Assembly: GCF_003594935.2 (NCBI RefSeq)
Contig: NZ_CP043342.1
Coordinates: 868,001 to 932,000 of the forward strand
Length of the DNA stretch: 64,000 nt
Direction of reading: 5' to 3'
Origin: Enterobacter huaxiensis
Lineage (GTDB): Bacteria > Pseudomonadota > Gammaproteobacteria > Enterobacterales > Enterobacteriaceae
Both the position numbers and the translations under genes were made by a program. The notes under the pieces are model-generated. The model ran no database searches, had not been told where the DNA came from, and was given only the letters and a program-made list of their open reading frames with translations. The first letter of the stretch is position 1. The number at the start of each line of letters is the position of its first letter. Positions 35,466-44,535 of this stretch are shown here, piece after piece.

Positions 35466-36704
35466 ATGAAAACGCATCACTCTCAAAACTATCCCTTATT
35501 AAGTGCGTTACTGTTTTTCTTCTTTGTTTGTTGGTCCTCTTCCGGATCGCTGCTCTCTATCTGGCTGCACCAGGAGGTCGGGCTCAAGCCGGGGGATACC
35601 GGCATTATCTATGCGGTGCTCTCCGTCTCCGCGCTGTTTGCACAGGTCTGCTACGGTTTTATTCAGGACAAGCTCGGCCTGCGTAAAAATCTGCTCTGGT
35701 ATATCACCGTACTGCTGATCCTCTCTGGCCCCGCCTATTTGCTGTTTGGCTACCTGCTTAAAATTAACGTGCTGCTGGGCAGCATTTTCGGCGGGATTTA
35801 TATCGGCCTGACCTTTAACGGCGGCATCGGTGTTCTGGAGTCCTATACCGAGCGTGTGGCACGACAGAGCCAGTTTGAGTTTGGCAAGGCGCGGATGTGG
35901 GGCTCGCTGGGCTGGGCGGTGGCGACGTTCTTCGCGGGTTTACTCTTCAACATCAACCCAAAACTCAACTTTGCTGTGGCAAGCCTATCTGGCCTGGTCT
36001 TTTTCGTTTTGCTGGCGCGGCTGCGGGTTTTCTCTGCCTCGCAGGCGATGGAAGAAGCGGTGGCGGGCGGTAAGGTGACGCTGGAAGACGCGCTGCGCCT
36101 GCTGACACTGCCGCGCTTTTGGGCGCTGGTGTTCTTCGTGATCGGCACCTGCATTTACGGCGTTTACGATCAGCAATTTCCGGTCTACTTCTCTTCTCAG
36201 TTTCCGACGCTGCAGGAAGGGAACGCCATGTACGGCTATCTGAACTCGTTCCAGGTCTTTCTGGAGGCGGCGGGGATGTTCTGTGCGCCATGGTTCGTCA
36301 ACCGCATCGGTGCGAAAAACGGCCTTATTTTCGCCGGAATGGTGATGGCGGCGCGCATGGTTGCTTCCGGGCTGGTGGAAGGTCCGCTGCTTATCTCCAT
36401 CACCAAACTGTTGCACGCGGTAGAGTTGCCGATCCTGCTGGTCGCTATCTTTAAATACAATAGTCTGCACTTCGACAGACGTCTCTCATCCACGCTGTAC
36501 CTGGTGGGCTTTGCGTGCACCAGCTCGGTTATTGCCACCGTACTTTCGCCGCTGGCGGGCTACAGCTACGAGAAGTACGGCTTCGCCCAGTCCTATCTGA
36601 TTATGGGACTGCTGGTGTTCAGCACCACCTTTATCTCCATCTTCCTGCTGCGATCCGCCAGGTCGTCTTCCGATCCGCTGGTCTCGCAACCTTCCGCTAT
36701 ATGA
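35466..36704 (+). CDS. cscB: Sucrose (oligosaccharide):proton symporter CscB-like
   Basis: 412 residues from ATG 35466; the frame is open upstream but the family N terminus (LLSALLFFFFVCWSSSGSLLSIWL) fits this start. MFS transporter of the LacY/RafB/CscB family with 12 helices. Conserved segments include YGFIQDKLGLRKNLLWY, FEFGKARMWGSLGWA, DQQFPVYFSSQFP and LHFDRRLSSTLYLVGF, and the C terminus ends PSAI exactly as in E. coli CscB. Proton-coupled uptake of sucrose into the cytoplasm. GH32 enzyme gene follows within 20 bases. Confidence 0.88.
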   Translation: MKTHHSQNYPLLSALLFFFFVCWSSSGSLLSIWLHQEVGLKPGDTGIIYAVLSVSALFAQVCYGFIQDKLGLRKNLLWYITVLLILSGPAYLLFGYLLKINVLLGSIFGGIYIGLTFNGGIGVLESYTERVARQSQFEFGKARMWGSLGWAVATFFAGLLFNINPKLNFAVASLSGLVFFVLLARLRVFSASQAMEEAVAGGKVTLEDALRLLTLPRFWALVFFVIGTCIYGVYDQQFPVYFSSQFPTLQEGNAMYGYLNSFQVFLEAAGMFCAPWFVNRIGAKNGLIFAGMVMAARMVASGLVEGPLLISITKLLHAVELPILLVAIFKYNSLHFDRRLSSTLYLVGFACTSSVIATVLSPLAGYSYEKYGFAQSYLIMGLLVFSTTFISIFLLRSARSSSDPLVSQPSAI

Positions 36705-36723
36705 AACGAAAAGAGTGAAAACG

Positions 36724-38157
36724 ATGATGTACACCATTTCCAACGCAGAACAGGAACTACAGGCTAAACGCGAGGCGCTGAACGTAAGATGGTATCCGCG
36801 CTACCACCTGGCCGCCCGTGCGGGCTGGATGAATGACCCGAATGGGCTGGTATGGTTTGACGGCTGGTACCACGCGTTTTACCAACACCACCCGTATTCG
36901 ACAGAATGGGGCCCAATGCACTGGGGGCATGCGCGCAGTAAAGATCTGGTGCACTGGGAACATTTGCCGGTGGCGCTGGCCCCGGAAGGCCCGGAGGACA
37001 AAGACGGGTGCTTCTCCGGTTCGGCAGTGGTTGATGGCGATACGCTGGCGCTGATTTACACCGGGCATAAATTTCATGGCGATCCCGGTGATGAGGCCAA
37101 CCTTTATCAGGTCCAGTGTCTGGCGACCAGTCGCGACGGTATTCACTTTGAACGTCAGGGTATTGTGGTGGAAACACCTGCAGGCATGCATCATTTCCGC
37201 GATCCGAAAGTGTGGCGCGAAGGGGATGCCTGGTACATGATCGTTGGCGCTCGCGACGGTGATACCGGGCAGGTGCGGCTGTATCGATCGGCCGATCTGC
37301 GCCAGTGGCACGACGCGGGCGTTCTTGATGAAGCCGAAAAAGAGATGGGCTATATGTGGGAGTGCCCGGATTTCTTCACCCTCAACGGCAAGCGCGTTCT
37401 GATGTTCTCTCCCCAGGGGCTTGCGGCAAACGGCTACCAGAACCGCAATCTGTTCCAGAGCGGGTATCTGCTCGGTGAGTGGCAGCCAGGGCAGGCGTTT
37501 GTCCGCGAAGGCGGCTTTGTTGAAATGGACCACGGCCACGACTTTTATGCCCCGCAAAGTTTCCTGACGCCAGATGGCCGGCGCATTGTCATTGGCTGGC
37601 TGGACATGTGGGAGTCGCCGCTGCCGGAGAAACAGGACGGGTGGGCGGGCATGCTTTCGCTGCCGCGCGAGCTGAGCCTGAGCGCGGATAACCGCCTGCA
37701 AATGCGTCCAGCTAAAGAGGTGGAGGGGATGCGCGGTGCCTGGTTCCCGTGGCCGGTCACCACGGTGAAAAACCAGCAGAGCGTGATGATGGAAAACGGC
37801 GGGGCGCTGGAAGTCATCCTTCACTGGGACTGTGCCAACAGCAGCGCCGAGCAGTACGGACTGCGTTTCGGTGATGGCCTGCGCGTCTATGTTGATGCGC
37901 AGATGCAGCGGCTGGTGCTGGAGCGCCACTACCCGCAGTTTGGCCTGTGCGGCATGCGCAGCGTGCCCTTAACCGAAGGGAAGGCGCTGACGCTGCGGCT
38001 GTTCTTCGACAGTTCGTCGGTGGAAGTTTTTGTTAACGACGGTGAGGCTTGCCTGAGCAGCCGTATTTATCCGGACGCTGACCGTCGGGATTTAGCGTTA
38101 TTCGCCTGGAGCGGTTCGGCCGTTTTAACCGAAGCCGGTGCCTGGCAGCTTGAGTAA
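36724..38157 (+). CDS. cscA: Sucrose-6-phosphate hydrolase / invertase (GH32) CscA
   Basis: Splits sucrose to glucose and fructose. 477 residues from ATG 36724 (GTG 36715 and ATG 36727 are alternatives; the AAAAGAG box favours 36724). GH32 motifs are complete: WMNDPNG with nucleophile Asp38, HFRDPKVW with the transition-state Asp, and MWECPDFF with the acid/base Glu; the C-terminal beta-sandwich ends near SGSAVLTEAGAWQLE. Because the importer is a proton symporter, free sucrose is the expected substrate. No cscK fructokinase gene accompanies it, unlike E. coli csc loci. Confidence 0.92.
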   Translation: MMYTISNAEQELQAKREALNVRWYPRYHLAARAGWMNDPNGLVWFDGWYHAFYQHHPYSTEWGPMHWGHARSKDLVHWEHLPVALAPEGPEDKDGCFSGSAVVDGDTLALIYTGHKFHGDPGDEANLYQVQCLATSRDGIHFERQGIVVETPAGMHHFRDPKVWREGDAWYMIVGARDGDTGQVRLYRSADLRQWHDAGVLDEAEKEMGYMWECPDFFTLNGKRVLMFSPQGLAANGYQNRNLFQSGYLLGEWQPGQAFVREGGFVEMDHGHDFYAPQSFLTPDGRRIVIGWLDMWESPLPEKQDGWAGMLSLPRELSLSADNRLQMRPAKEVEGMRGAWFPWPVTTVKNQQSVMMENGGALEVILHWDCANSSAEQYGLRFGDGLRVYVDAQMQRLVLERHYPQFGLCGMRSVPLTEGKALTLRLFFDSSSVEVFVNDGEACLSSRIYPDADRRDLALFAWSGSAVLTEAGAWQLE

Positions 38158-38169
38158 CCTCTGATACCG

Positions 38170-38200
38170 CTGTGCCTTTCCGGATCGCGGAGAGGCACAG
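38170..38200. terminator. Stem-loop between cscA and togB
   Basis: CTGTGCCTTTCCG (38170-38182) pairs with CGGAGAGGCACAG (38188-38200), 13 bp with one wobble pair, between convergent genes. It lacks a clear T run on either strand. Confidence 0.5.
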
Positions 38201-38242
38201 CTTGTCGCCCTGCTAAGCGCAGGACGAGCAGGGAGGAGACGC

Positions 38243-39529
38243 TTAGCGCATCGCGCGTTTCAGGATGCGTTCAGCCTGACGCTGGAAGTCAGCGGCGGCC
38301 TCTTCCACGCTTTTCTGGCCGTAGTCGATGTACTGCAGAGAGGTGCCGAACTGGGCCACAATCTGCGGATCGTCAAAGTAAGGCGACACGGAGAGTTTGG
38401 CGGGCAGAGACTGCGCCAGACGCAGGCCGGCAACGGACGGATCGCTCTCTTTGATGGTGCCGTCTTCGGTCAGGAACTGCACCGCCGCTTTGCTCAGCGG
38501 TACGCCGCGCTCCAGGCCCAGCGTATCCACCCCCTCTTTGCTGTTCAGCAGGAAGTTAATCAGCTTCGCCGCCGCTTCTGGGTTTTTGGTCGATTTACCG
38601 ATCGACAGCATCTGCGCCGGTTTGAAGAACAGGCCCGCATCGGTTGCGCCCGGCAGCATTGGGTAGCTGCCCAGCGCCAGCTTCGCCGGCGGCTTCAGGT
38701 TGTCGGAATATTTGTTGATGGTGGAGTTCCACATATAGGTGCCGCCCCATTCGCCCTGGATCCACGGCTTCATCTCATACATGTTGCTCTTGCCAAACGA
38801 GGCATAGTATTTGGTATCCGGCATCACGTGGCTGTCCACCAGCTTTTTGTAGGTCTGGAAGAACTCCACCCACTGCTCTTTGCTGTAGGCGAATTTTTTG
38901 GTTTTCTCGTCCACGGCGGGAATGTTGTACTTCTGGATCATGTACGAGTTCAGCAGCGCCAGCGTGTCCTGGTGCTCCAGCACCACCGGATAGTACTGCT
39001 TGCCGAGCTTGCTCTCGAACGTCTTGCCCGCGGCCATCAGCTCGTCCCAGGTTTTCGGGTATTCAACGCCCGCTTTTTTCCAGGTCTCGTCGTTGAAGTA
39101 GAACACGCGCGCGGTCACCGAGATCGGAATGCCGTTCAGCTTGCCGTTCACGGTGGTGGACTGCAGCTCTTTCGGATCGAACTGCGTCAGGTCAATGACG
39201 TCCTTCATCTTGTTCAGATCGTAAAAGCCGTCGCCGGTTTTGGAGAAGATCGGCAGCCAGTTCCAGTTGGTCTGCATCACGTCCGGCTCGGTGCCGCCCG
39301 CAATCTGGGTGGTCAGGCGGGAGAGATGGCCGTCCCAGCCGGTGTATTCAGCCTTCACGTTGATGTCCGGGTTCTGCTTATGGAACTCTTCCAACGCTTT
39401 CAGCGTGACCTGGTGACGACCGTTGCCGCCCCACCAGGACATACGTAAATCAACATCTTGCGCCATCGATGGCAGCGCGGTAAGGCCCAGGGTAGCGGAG
39501 ATTGCTGCGCTTAAAAGCACTTTTTTCAT
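38243..39529 (-). CDS. togB: Oligogalacturonide ABC transporter, periplasmic binding protein TogB
   Basis: 428 residues. A signal peptide ends LPSMA (residue 23), followed by a family 1 solute-binding fold: DLRMSWWGGNGRHQVTLKALEEFHKQNPD and the GGTEPDVMQTNW segment. The start at 39529 is preferred over one 16 codons upstream, because the signal peptide and GGAG box lie here. Last gene of togM-togN-togA-togB, the same order as in Dickeya, where the system imports oligogalacturonides. Confidence 0.9.
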   Translation of the reverse strand: MKKVLLSAAISATLGLTALPSMAQDVDLRMSWWGGNGRHQVTLKALEEFHKQNPDINVKAEYTGWDGHLSRLTTQIAGGTEPDVMQTNWNWLPIFSKTGDGFYDLNKMKDVIDLTQFDPKELQSTTVNGKLNGIPISVTARVFYFNDETWKKAGVEYPKTWDELMAAGKTFESKLGKQYYPVVLEHQDTLALLNSYMIQKYNIPAVDEKTKKFAYSKEQWVEFFQTYKKLVDSHVMPDTKYYASFGKSNMYEMKPWIQGEWGGTYMWNSTINKYSDNLKPPAKLALGSYPMLPGATDAGLFFKPAQMLSIGKSTKNPEAAAKLINFLLNSKEGVDTLGLERGVPLSKAAVQFLTEDGTIKESDPSVAGLRLAQSLPAKLSVSPYFDDPQIVAQFGTSLQYIDYGQKSVEEAAADFQRQAERILKRAMR

Positions 39530-39542
39530 TTTTATAACTCCA

Positions 39543-40670
39543 TCAGAGAGAGATGTTCTGCTCGGTTTTTGCGTCAAAAATATGACACTTATTCATATCA
39601 AACTTGAAGTACACCTTACGGTGAAGGCCTTTGTCGATCATTGGCTTAGCTTCATCGGAAGGAATTCGGGCGGTCAGCTCGTAGTCCGCGACTTTCAGGT
39701 ACACGAAGAATTCGTGGCCCATGTTCTCGACCCGCACCATCTCGCCGCTGCAGCCGCCGTCCTGGAACGGTTCGTCAGAGAGCGACACGAATTCCGGGCG
39801 CACGCCGTAGAAGACCTCCTGACCGGCCCAGGCGGACACTATCTCCTGCTTCCCGGCGTTTAGCGGCATGGTTTCATTGCCGATGGCAATATGCAGCTGG
39901 CCCGCGTTGTCCACCAGCTGACACTTGCGAATGTTCATCTCCGGCGCGCCGATAAAGCCCGCCACGAACATGTTCTTCGGCTTGTGGTAGAGGTTATCTG
40001 GCGTATCCACCTGCATGATGTGACCCAGCTTCATCACGCAGATGCGGTCGCCCATGGTCATCGCTTCGGTCTGGTCGTGCGTCACGTAAACGGTGGTCGC
40101 CGGTTTGCCAGAGGCCTTCAGCTGCTTGTGGAGGTCAGAGATACGGATGCGCATTGAGGCGCGCAGCTTGGCGTCCAGGTTAGACAAAGGTTCGTCAAAC
40201 AGGAACACGTCCGGCTTTTTCACAATCGCACGGCCTACGGCCACGCGCTGCGCCTGGCCGCCGGAAAGCTGGCGCGGCAGACGGTCCAGCAGCTCATCCA
40301 GCTCAAGGATTTTGGCCGCTTCATTTACCTGAGCTTCAATCTGATCTTTCGGCAGCTTGCTCAGCTTCAGACCGAAGGCCAGGTTTTCGCGCACGGTCAT
40401 GTGCGGATAGAGCGCGTAGTTCTGGAACACCATCGCAATCCCGCGCTCTTTCGGCGCGAGGTTGTTCACAATCTTCTCGCCAATACGCACTTCGCCGCCG
40501 CTGATGGTCTCCAGCCCGGCCAGCATGCGCAGGGTGGTGGATTTAGCGCAGCCGGACGGTCCGACGATCACCATGAATTCCCCTTCAGCGATCTTAAGGT
40601 CGATAGCATGTACCGCTTTGAAGCCGTTGGAGTAAACCTTTTCCAGTTTGTTGAAGATAACTTCAGCCAT
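39543..40670 (-). CDS. togA: Oligogalacturonide ABC transporter ATPase TogA
   Basis: 375 residues of the MalK/UgpC (CUT1) type: an ABC domain of about 235 residues and a C-terminal OB-like regulatory domain. Walker A reads GPSGCAKSTT, with Ala where GCGKS is usual; signature LSGGQAQRVAVGRA, Walker B VFLFDEPLSNLDAKLR and switch His YVTHDQTEAMT are normal. Twelve bases separate it from togN and 13 from togB, one operon. Confidence 0.92.
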   Translation of the reverse strand: MAEVIFNKLEKVYSNGFKAVHAIDLKIAEGEFMVIVGPSGCAKSTTLRMLAGLETISGGEVRIGEKIVNNLAPKERGIAMVFQNYALYPHMTVRENLAFGLKLSKLPKDQIEAQVNEAAKILELDELLDRLPRQLSGGQAQRVAVGRAIVKKPDVFLFDEPLSNLDAKLRASMRIRISDLHKQLKASGKPATTVYVTHDQTEAMTMGDRICVMKLGHIMQVDTPDNLYHKPKNMFVAGFIGAPEMNIRKCQLVDNAGQLHIAIGNETMPLNAGKQEIVSAWAGQEVFYGVRPEFVSLSDEPFQDGGCSGEMVRVENMGHEFFVYLKVADYELTARIPSDEAKPMIDKGLHRKVYFKFDMNKCHIFDAKTEQNISL

Positions 40671-40682
40671 GATATTTCCCTC

Positions 40683-41585
40683 TTAACCTTTAATTCCGCT
40701 GCTGGTGACGCCCTGTACGAAGTAGCGCTGTGCCAGGAAGAAGACAATGATGGATGGCAGAATGGAGATGCTCGCCATTGCCAGAATTTCGTTCCACGGC
40801 GCACCTTCGGTGACGTCGATGGACATTTTCAGAGCCAGTGCAATCGGGTATTTGTCCACGCTGTAGACGTAAATCAGCGGCCCGATGAAGTCGTTCATAG
40901 ACCACATGAACTGGAACAGCGCGACGGAGATAATGGCCGGTTTCAGGATCGGCACCACCACGTACCACAGCACCTGGAAGGAGTTACAGCCGTCAATTTG
41001 CGCCGCTTCTTCCATGTCACGCGGTACGCCGCGCAGGAACTGGATCAGCATGAAGACGAAGAACCCTTGCGTAGCGAAGGCCAGCGGCAGGTACAGCGGC
41101 ATATAGCTGTTCAACATGCCCATTTCACGGAACATCAGGTACTGCGGGATCAGCAGCACGGTGCTTGGCAGCAGCATCGTGGTGATGAGCGTGGCGAACC
41201 AGAATTTCTTCCACGGGATCTCGAAGCGGGCAAAGCCGTACGCCACGATGGTGGAGGAGATAATGGTCAGGATCACTTTCGGGATCACATACTTAAAGGT
41301 GTTCAGCATGTAGTGGCCGAAGTTGTATTCGGTCCCGGTTTTCCAGCCGTTCACGAAGCCATCCCAGGTCGCGTGGGCAGGCCAGAGGCTCAGGGTGGTG
41401 AAGATCTCGTGGTTCGGTTTGAACGACGCCGAGAACATCCACACCAGCGGATAGAGCATCAGCAGGCCGACAAGCAGCAGGATCACGTAGCGAATACTGG
41501 CGTTGATTTTCTCTCTGCGCAGCGTGCGGGCGACTTCGCGCTCGGCAACGCTTCGTGCCGTGGAGAGTTGTTGGATATCAGCCAT
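40683..41585 (-). CDS. togN: Oligogalacturonide ABC transporter permease TogN
   Basis: 300 residues with six transmembrane helices, CUT1 MalG-like. The coupling EAA loop is MEEAAQIDGCNSFQVLWYVVVPILKP. The start at 41585 has AAGGAGG five bases upstream and overlaps the togM stop by eight bases (ATGGCTGA), indicating coupled translation; an upstream in-frame ATG lies inside togM and is rejected. Confidence 0.9.
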   Translation of the reverse strand: MADIQQLSTARSVAEREVARTLRREKINASIRYVILLLVGLLMLYPLVWMFSASFKPNHEIFTTLSLWPAHATWDGFVNGWKTGTEYNFGHYMLNTFKYVIPKVILTIISSTIVAYGFARFEIPWKKFWFATLITTMLLPSTVLLIPQYLMFREMGMLNSYMPLYLPLAFATQGFFVFMLIQFLRGVPRDMEEAAQIDGCNSFQVLWYVVVPILKPAIISVALFQFMWSMNDFIGPLIYVYSVDKYPIALALKMSIDVTEGAPWNEILAMASISILPSIIVFFLAQRYFVQGVTSSGIKG

Positions 41586-42468
41586 TTTTGCCTCCTTTAT
41601 CGGCGGAGTAGAACACCCAGTATTTCGAAGACTTAAAGGCGATACCGGCAAAGACGGCGACCACCAGGAACAGAACCCACGCCAGCGCTGCGCCGTAGCC
41701 CATATCGAAGTATTTGAACGCGGTGTCGTAGATGTAGAGCGAGAACAGGTAGGTCGAATAGGTTGGCCCGCCGCCGGTAATCACGTACGGCCCGGTAAAT
41801 TCCTGGAACGCCTGGGTGGTCTGCATAATGAAGTTGAAGAAGATCACCGGCGTAATCAGCGGTACGGTCACTTTTGTGAACATCTGCCATTTGGATGCAC
41901 CGTCGATCATCGCCGCTTCATACTGCGACTGCGGAACGTTTTGCAGCGCGGCCAGGAAGATGACCATCGCGGAACCGAACTGCCAGACGCGCAGCAGGGT
42001 GACGGACATCAGCGCCAGCGACGGCTCGCCGAGCCAGTTCACCGGGTCAAAACCAAATACGCCAATAAAGCTGTTCAGCAGGCCATCGATGGCAAACAGC
42101 GCGCGCCACAGTACGGCAATTGCCACGGAGCTGCCGAGGATTGACGGAATATAGTAGGCGGTACGGAAGAAACCGATGCCGCGTAATTTAAAGTTCAGAA
42201 CAAACGCAATCCCTAATGCGAAGGCGAGCTTAAGCGGGATGGTCAAAAATACGTAGGCAAAGGTAACGCCCATGGATTTCCAGAAGAGAGTGTCCTCGGT
42301 AAACATGTAGCGATAGTTCTCGATGCCGTTAAAGACCGGCGGACTCATCAAATCGTAATCCGTAAAGCTGAGGAAAAACGATGAGACGAAGGGGAAAGCC
42401 GTAAAGAGTATCAACCCAATTATGTAGGGTGATATCCACGCTAACCCCAGCAGCTTGTTTTCATTCAT
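41578..42468 (-). CDS. togM: Oligogalacturonide ABC transporter permease TogM
   Basis: 296 residues with six transmembrane helices, CUT1 MalF-like. Its EAA loop reads YEAAMIDGASKWQMFTKVTVPLITP. First gene of the tog operon, transcribed away from the fepE-like gene; KdgR-like sites stand 206 and 282 bases upstream. Confidence 0.9.
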   Translation of the reverse strand: MNENKLLGLAWISPYIIGLILFTAFPFVSSFFLSFTDYDLMSPPVFNGIENYRYMFTEDTLFWKSMGVTFAYVFLTIPLKLAFALGIAFVLNFKLRGIGFFRTAYYIPSILGSSVAIAVLWRALFAIDGLLNSFIGVFGFDPVNWLGEPSLALMSVTLLRVWQFGSAMVIFLAALQNVPQSQYEAAMIDGASKWQMFTKVTVPLITPVIFFNFIMQTTQAFQEFTGPYVITGGGPTYSTYLFSLYIYDTAFKYFDMGYGAALAWVLFLVVAVFAGIAFKSSKYWVFYSADKGGKNG

Positions 42469-42673
42469 ACATACCTACCTGGCGATCGATGGTTAAAACG
42501 GAATCTGCATTTGTTACGACGTCTCACGCCCGCACAGCACGGCATAAGAAACAATAATCCGGGTGGTGCACACAGCACTTACTTCATTTAACTTTGTTTT
42601 ATAAGTGTTTTTTTAAGATATCTTGTCTGCGTACGGCATGGGTTTCAAATCATACGAACCGCTGTTCTTGAAT

Positions 42674-42692
42674 ACTAAAACGCCGTTTTATT
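42674..42692. promoter_or_regulatory. KdgR-type operator before togMNAB
   Basis: ACTAAAACGCCGTTTTATT agrees with the KdgR consensus at 18 of 19 positions. Confidence 0.8.
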
Positions 42693-42749
42693 TTATTTTA
42701 TTGCTATTTATTTCTACGTCATTCGCTTAATGATGGAAATGTGATCAAG

Positions 42750-42768
42750 GTCGAAACGCTGTTTCAAT
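42750..42768. promoter_or_regulatory. Second KdgR-type site between togM and fepE-like gene
   Basis: GTCGAAACGCTGTTTCAAT keeps a perfect 13-base core with weaker flanks. A partial CRP half (TGTGATCAAGG) overlaps just upstream. It could serve the tog operon or the divergent gene. Confidence 0.55.
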
Positions 42769-43011
42769 AAGGTGAGGCAGGTGGCATTTTTGACTTTCAG
42801 GGGAAGGGCGCGGTCAACTTTCAGGTGCGTTGGGAAGAAAAATGAGAGGGGGATAATTAACAATGAAATTGTGAATACGGTAACTACTAATTCTGATAGT
42901 CGGTGCACAGTTAGGGCAAACTCACGTTCAGATAATTCTTACTTTCTTGTATCATCAGGCCACCCGAACCCATCGGCAGAAATTTACTGCATCCTAAAAA
43001 GAAGAACGGTT

Positions 43012-44151
43012 ATGTCAGCAATGGACTTCAAAAAAAATACGGACCTCGATTTTCCCCGTTATGCCTCCCCGGCAATCAGTTCTAAAGAGATCGACCTTCT
43101 GGGATTATTAGATATCCTGCTGGCGGCAAAAAAACGTATCGTCGCCATTGCATTTGCGTTCGCCCTTGTGGGCCTGGCCATCGCGTTTTTAATCCCGCAA
43201 AAATGGACCAGCAAAGCCGTGATTACCCCGGCGGAGCAGACGCAGTGGAACCCGCTGAGCCAGATGCTGGTGGCGCTGCAGGTGCTGGATGTGGACGTGA
43301 AGGTAAGCCGCCCGGACGTCTTTAACCTGTTTATCAAAAAATTCCAGTCGCAGTCATTGCTCGAAGAGTACATGAAGAGCTCGCCTTACGTGATGGCCCA
43401 GCTCGACGGCACGGAGATCGACCCGCTGGATCTGCACCGCGCCGTGGTGAATATTTCAGAGAACATGAAAGCGAAAGATAACGTGCAGGTAAAAGACGCC
43501 GATAAAGCGCCCTACGTATCCTGGACGCTGAGCTTTACCGCGCCGACGGCAGGTGATGCGCAGACCGTGCTCACTGGCTACATCGACTATATCTCCCGCA
43601 TCGTTGAGCAGGAGACGATGGTGAATATTCGTAACCAGATCACCCTGAAAACGAAAGTGGTAAAAGAGCAGCTGGAGCTGGACCGCGTGCGTTTAACCAA
43701 TATCCATAATACTAATCTTCAGCGTCTGAATTACTCCCTGGAAGTGGCTAATGCAGCGGGTATTAAGAAGCCGGTTTACAGCAACGGCCAGGCCGTGAAA
43801 GACGATCCGGACTACTCCATCGCGCTGGGTGCGGATGGCATTGCGCAGAAACTGCAGATTGAAAAGAACCTGAAGGACGTGGCAGAGCTGAACGCCGATT
43901 TCCAGAACCGTGAATACTATCTGACTCAGCTGGAAAAATTGTCCGTTGAGGACGTGACGCTTGAGCCGTTTAAATACCAGCTTTCACCGTCAATGCCGGT
44001 GAGGAAAGACGGTCCGGGTAAAGCGCTGATCGTGATTCTGGCGGGAATTCTGGGCGGCCTGTTTGCGTGCGGGAGCGTCCTGCTGCGTGAGGCAATGCAC
44101 TCGCGTAACCCGCTTCCTGAGCCGATCGCGCCTGAGCCGGTAACGGAATAA
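43012..44151 (+). CDS. fepE: Wzz-family O-antigen/polysaccharide chain-length determinant, FepE-like
   Basis: 379 residues from ATG 43012. Two transmembrane segments, residues about 40-60 (RIVAIAFAFALVGLAIAFLI) and near the C terminus (ALIVILAGILGGLFACGSVLL), flank a large periplasmic coiled-coil domain, the plan of Wzz copolymerases. It contains stretches almost identical to FepE such as LNYSLEVANAAGIKKPVYS and PFKYQLSPSMPV with the Pro-rich motif. FepE sets very long O-antigen chains. In E. coli fepE lies in the enterobactin cluster; here it sits alone between tog and kdgF. It could alternatively regulate another surface polysaccharide. Confidence 0.88.
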   Translation: MSAMDFKKNTDLDFPRYASPAISSKEIDLLGLLDILLAAKKRIVAIAFAFALVGLAIAFLIPQKWTSKAVITPAEQTQWNPLSQMLVALQVLDVDVKVSRPDVFNLFIKKFQSQSLLEEYMKSSPYVMAQLDGTEIDPLDLHRAVVNISENMKAKDNVQVKDADKAPYVSWTLSFTAPTAGDAQTVLTGYIDYISRIVEQETMVNIRNQITLKTKVVKEQLELDRVRLTNIHNTNLQRLNYSLEVANAAGIKKPVYSNGQAVKDDPDYSIALGADGIAQKLQIEKNLKDVAELNADFQNREYYLTQLEKLSVEDVTLEPFKYQLSPSMPVRKDGPGKALIVILAGILGGLFACGSVLLREAMHSRNPLPEPIAPEPVTE

Positions 44152-44168
44152 CGCGGGGACAGATAAAT

Positions 44169-44194
44169 AAGGCGCTGATGACAGCGCCTTTTGT
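44169..44194. terminator. Terminator between fepE-like gene and kdgF
   Basis: AAGGCGCTG-ATGA-CAGCGCCTT forms a 9-bp stem (44169-44190) followed by TTGTTT; on the minus strand the same stem follows kdgF. Confidence 0.85.
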
Positions 44195-44518
44195 TTATTT
44201 GAGGAAGTCTTCGCGAACCGGCGTAAAGGTGTCCAGCAGCGTGCCCGGCTTCAGGCATACGCAGCCGTGCATAACGTGCGGCTCTTTGTAGAGCGTATCC
44301 CCGGCGGTCACGACATGTTTTTCTTCACCGATGGTGAACTCGAACTCGCCCGAGAGCACATAGGTTAATTGCTCGTGCGGGTGATTGTGCATCGGGCCGA
44401 TCGCTCCCTGCTCAAAGTTGACTTCAACCGCCATCATCTTACCGTCATGCGCCAGAATACGACGCGTCACGCCGTTGCCGAGATCGTCCAGCGTGGTCTC
44501 TTTGTGGAAAATAAACAT
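44195..44518 (-). CDS. kdgF: Cupin uronate-ring-opening protein KdgF
   Basis: Small cupin that speeds conversion of 4,5-unsaturated galacturonate to the linear ketone used by KduI. 107 residues. Metal ligands are seen as His44 and His46 (GPMHNHPHEQ), Gln50 and His84 (HVMHGCVC). A near-perfect KdgR operator lies just upstream of the start. Single-gene unit, completing the pathway with ogl, kduI and kduD. Confidence 0.9.
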   Translation of the reverse strand: MFIFHKETTLDDLGNGVTRRILAHDGKMMAVEVNFEQGAIGPMHNHPHEQLTYVLSGEFEFTIGEEKHVVTAGDTLYKEPHVMHGCVCLKPGTLLDTFTPVREDFLK

Positions 44519-44535
44519 ATCTTCGCCTTTTATTC

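Larger units (their letters stand above)
42469..43011. other. 543-base intergenic region between togM and fepE-like gene
   Basis: No credible gene. AT-rich DNA holding the divergent promoters and two KdgR-type sites (42674-42692 and 42750-42768). The reading frame of the fepE-like gene is open back to 42772, but nothing in that extension looks like protein of this family. Confidence 0.6.

Noticed and set aside
40401..41636. 411-codon open frame opposite togA/togN
   Set aside because: Spans two well-supported ABC transporter genes on the other strand and has no recognisable features.
42772..43011. N-terminal extension of the fepE-like gene
   Set aside because: The open frame continues 80 codons upstream but does not resemble Wzz proteins; the FepE-type N terminus begins at 43012.
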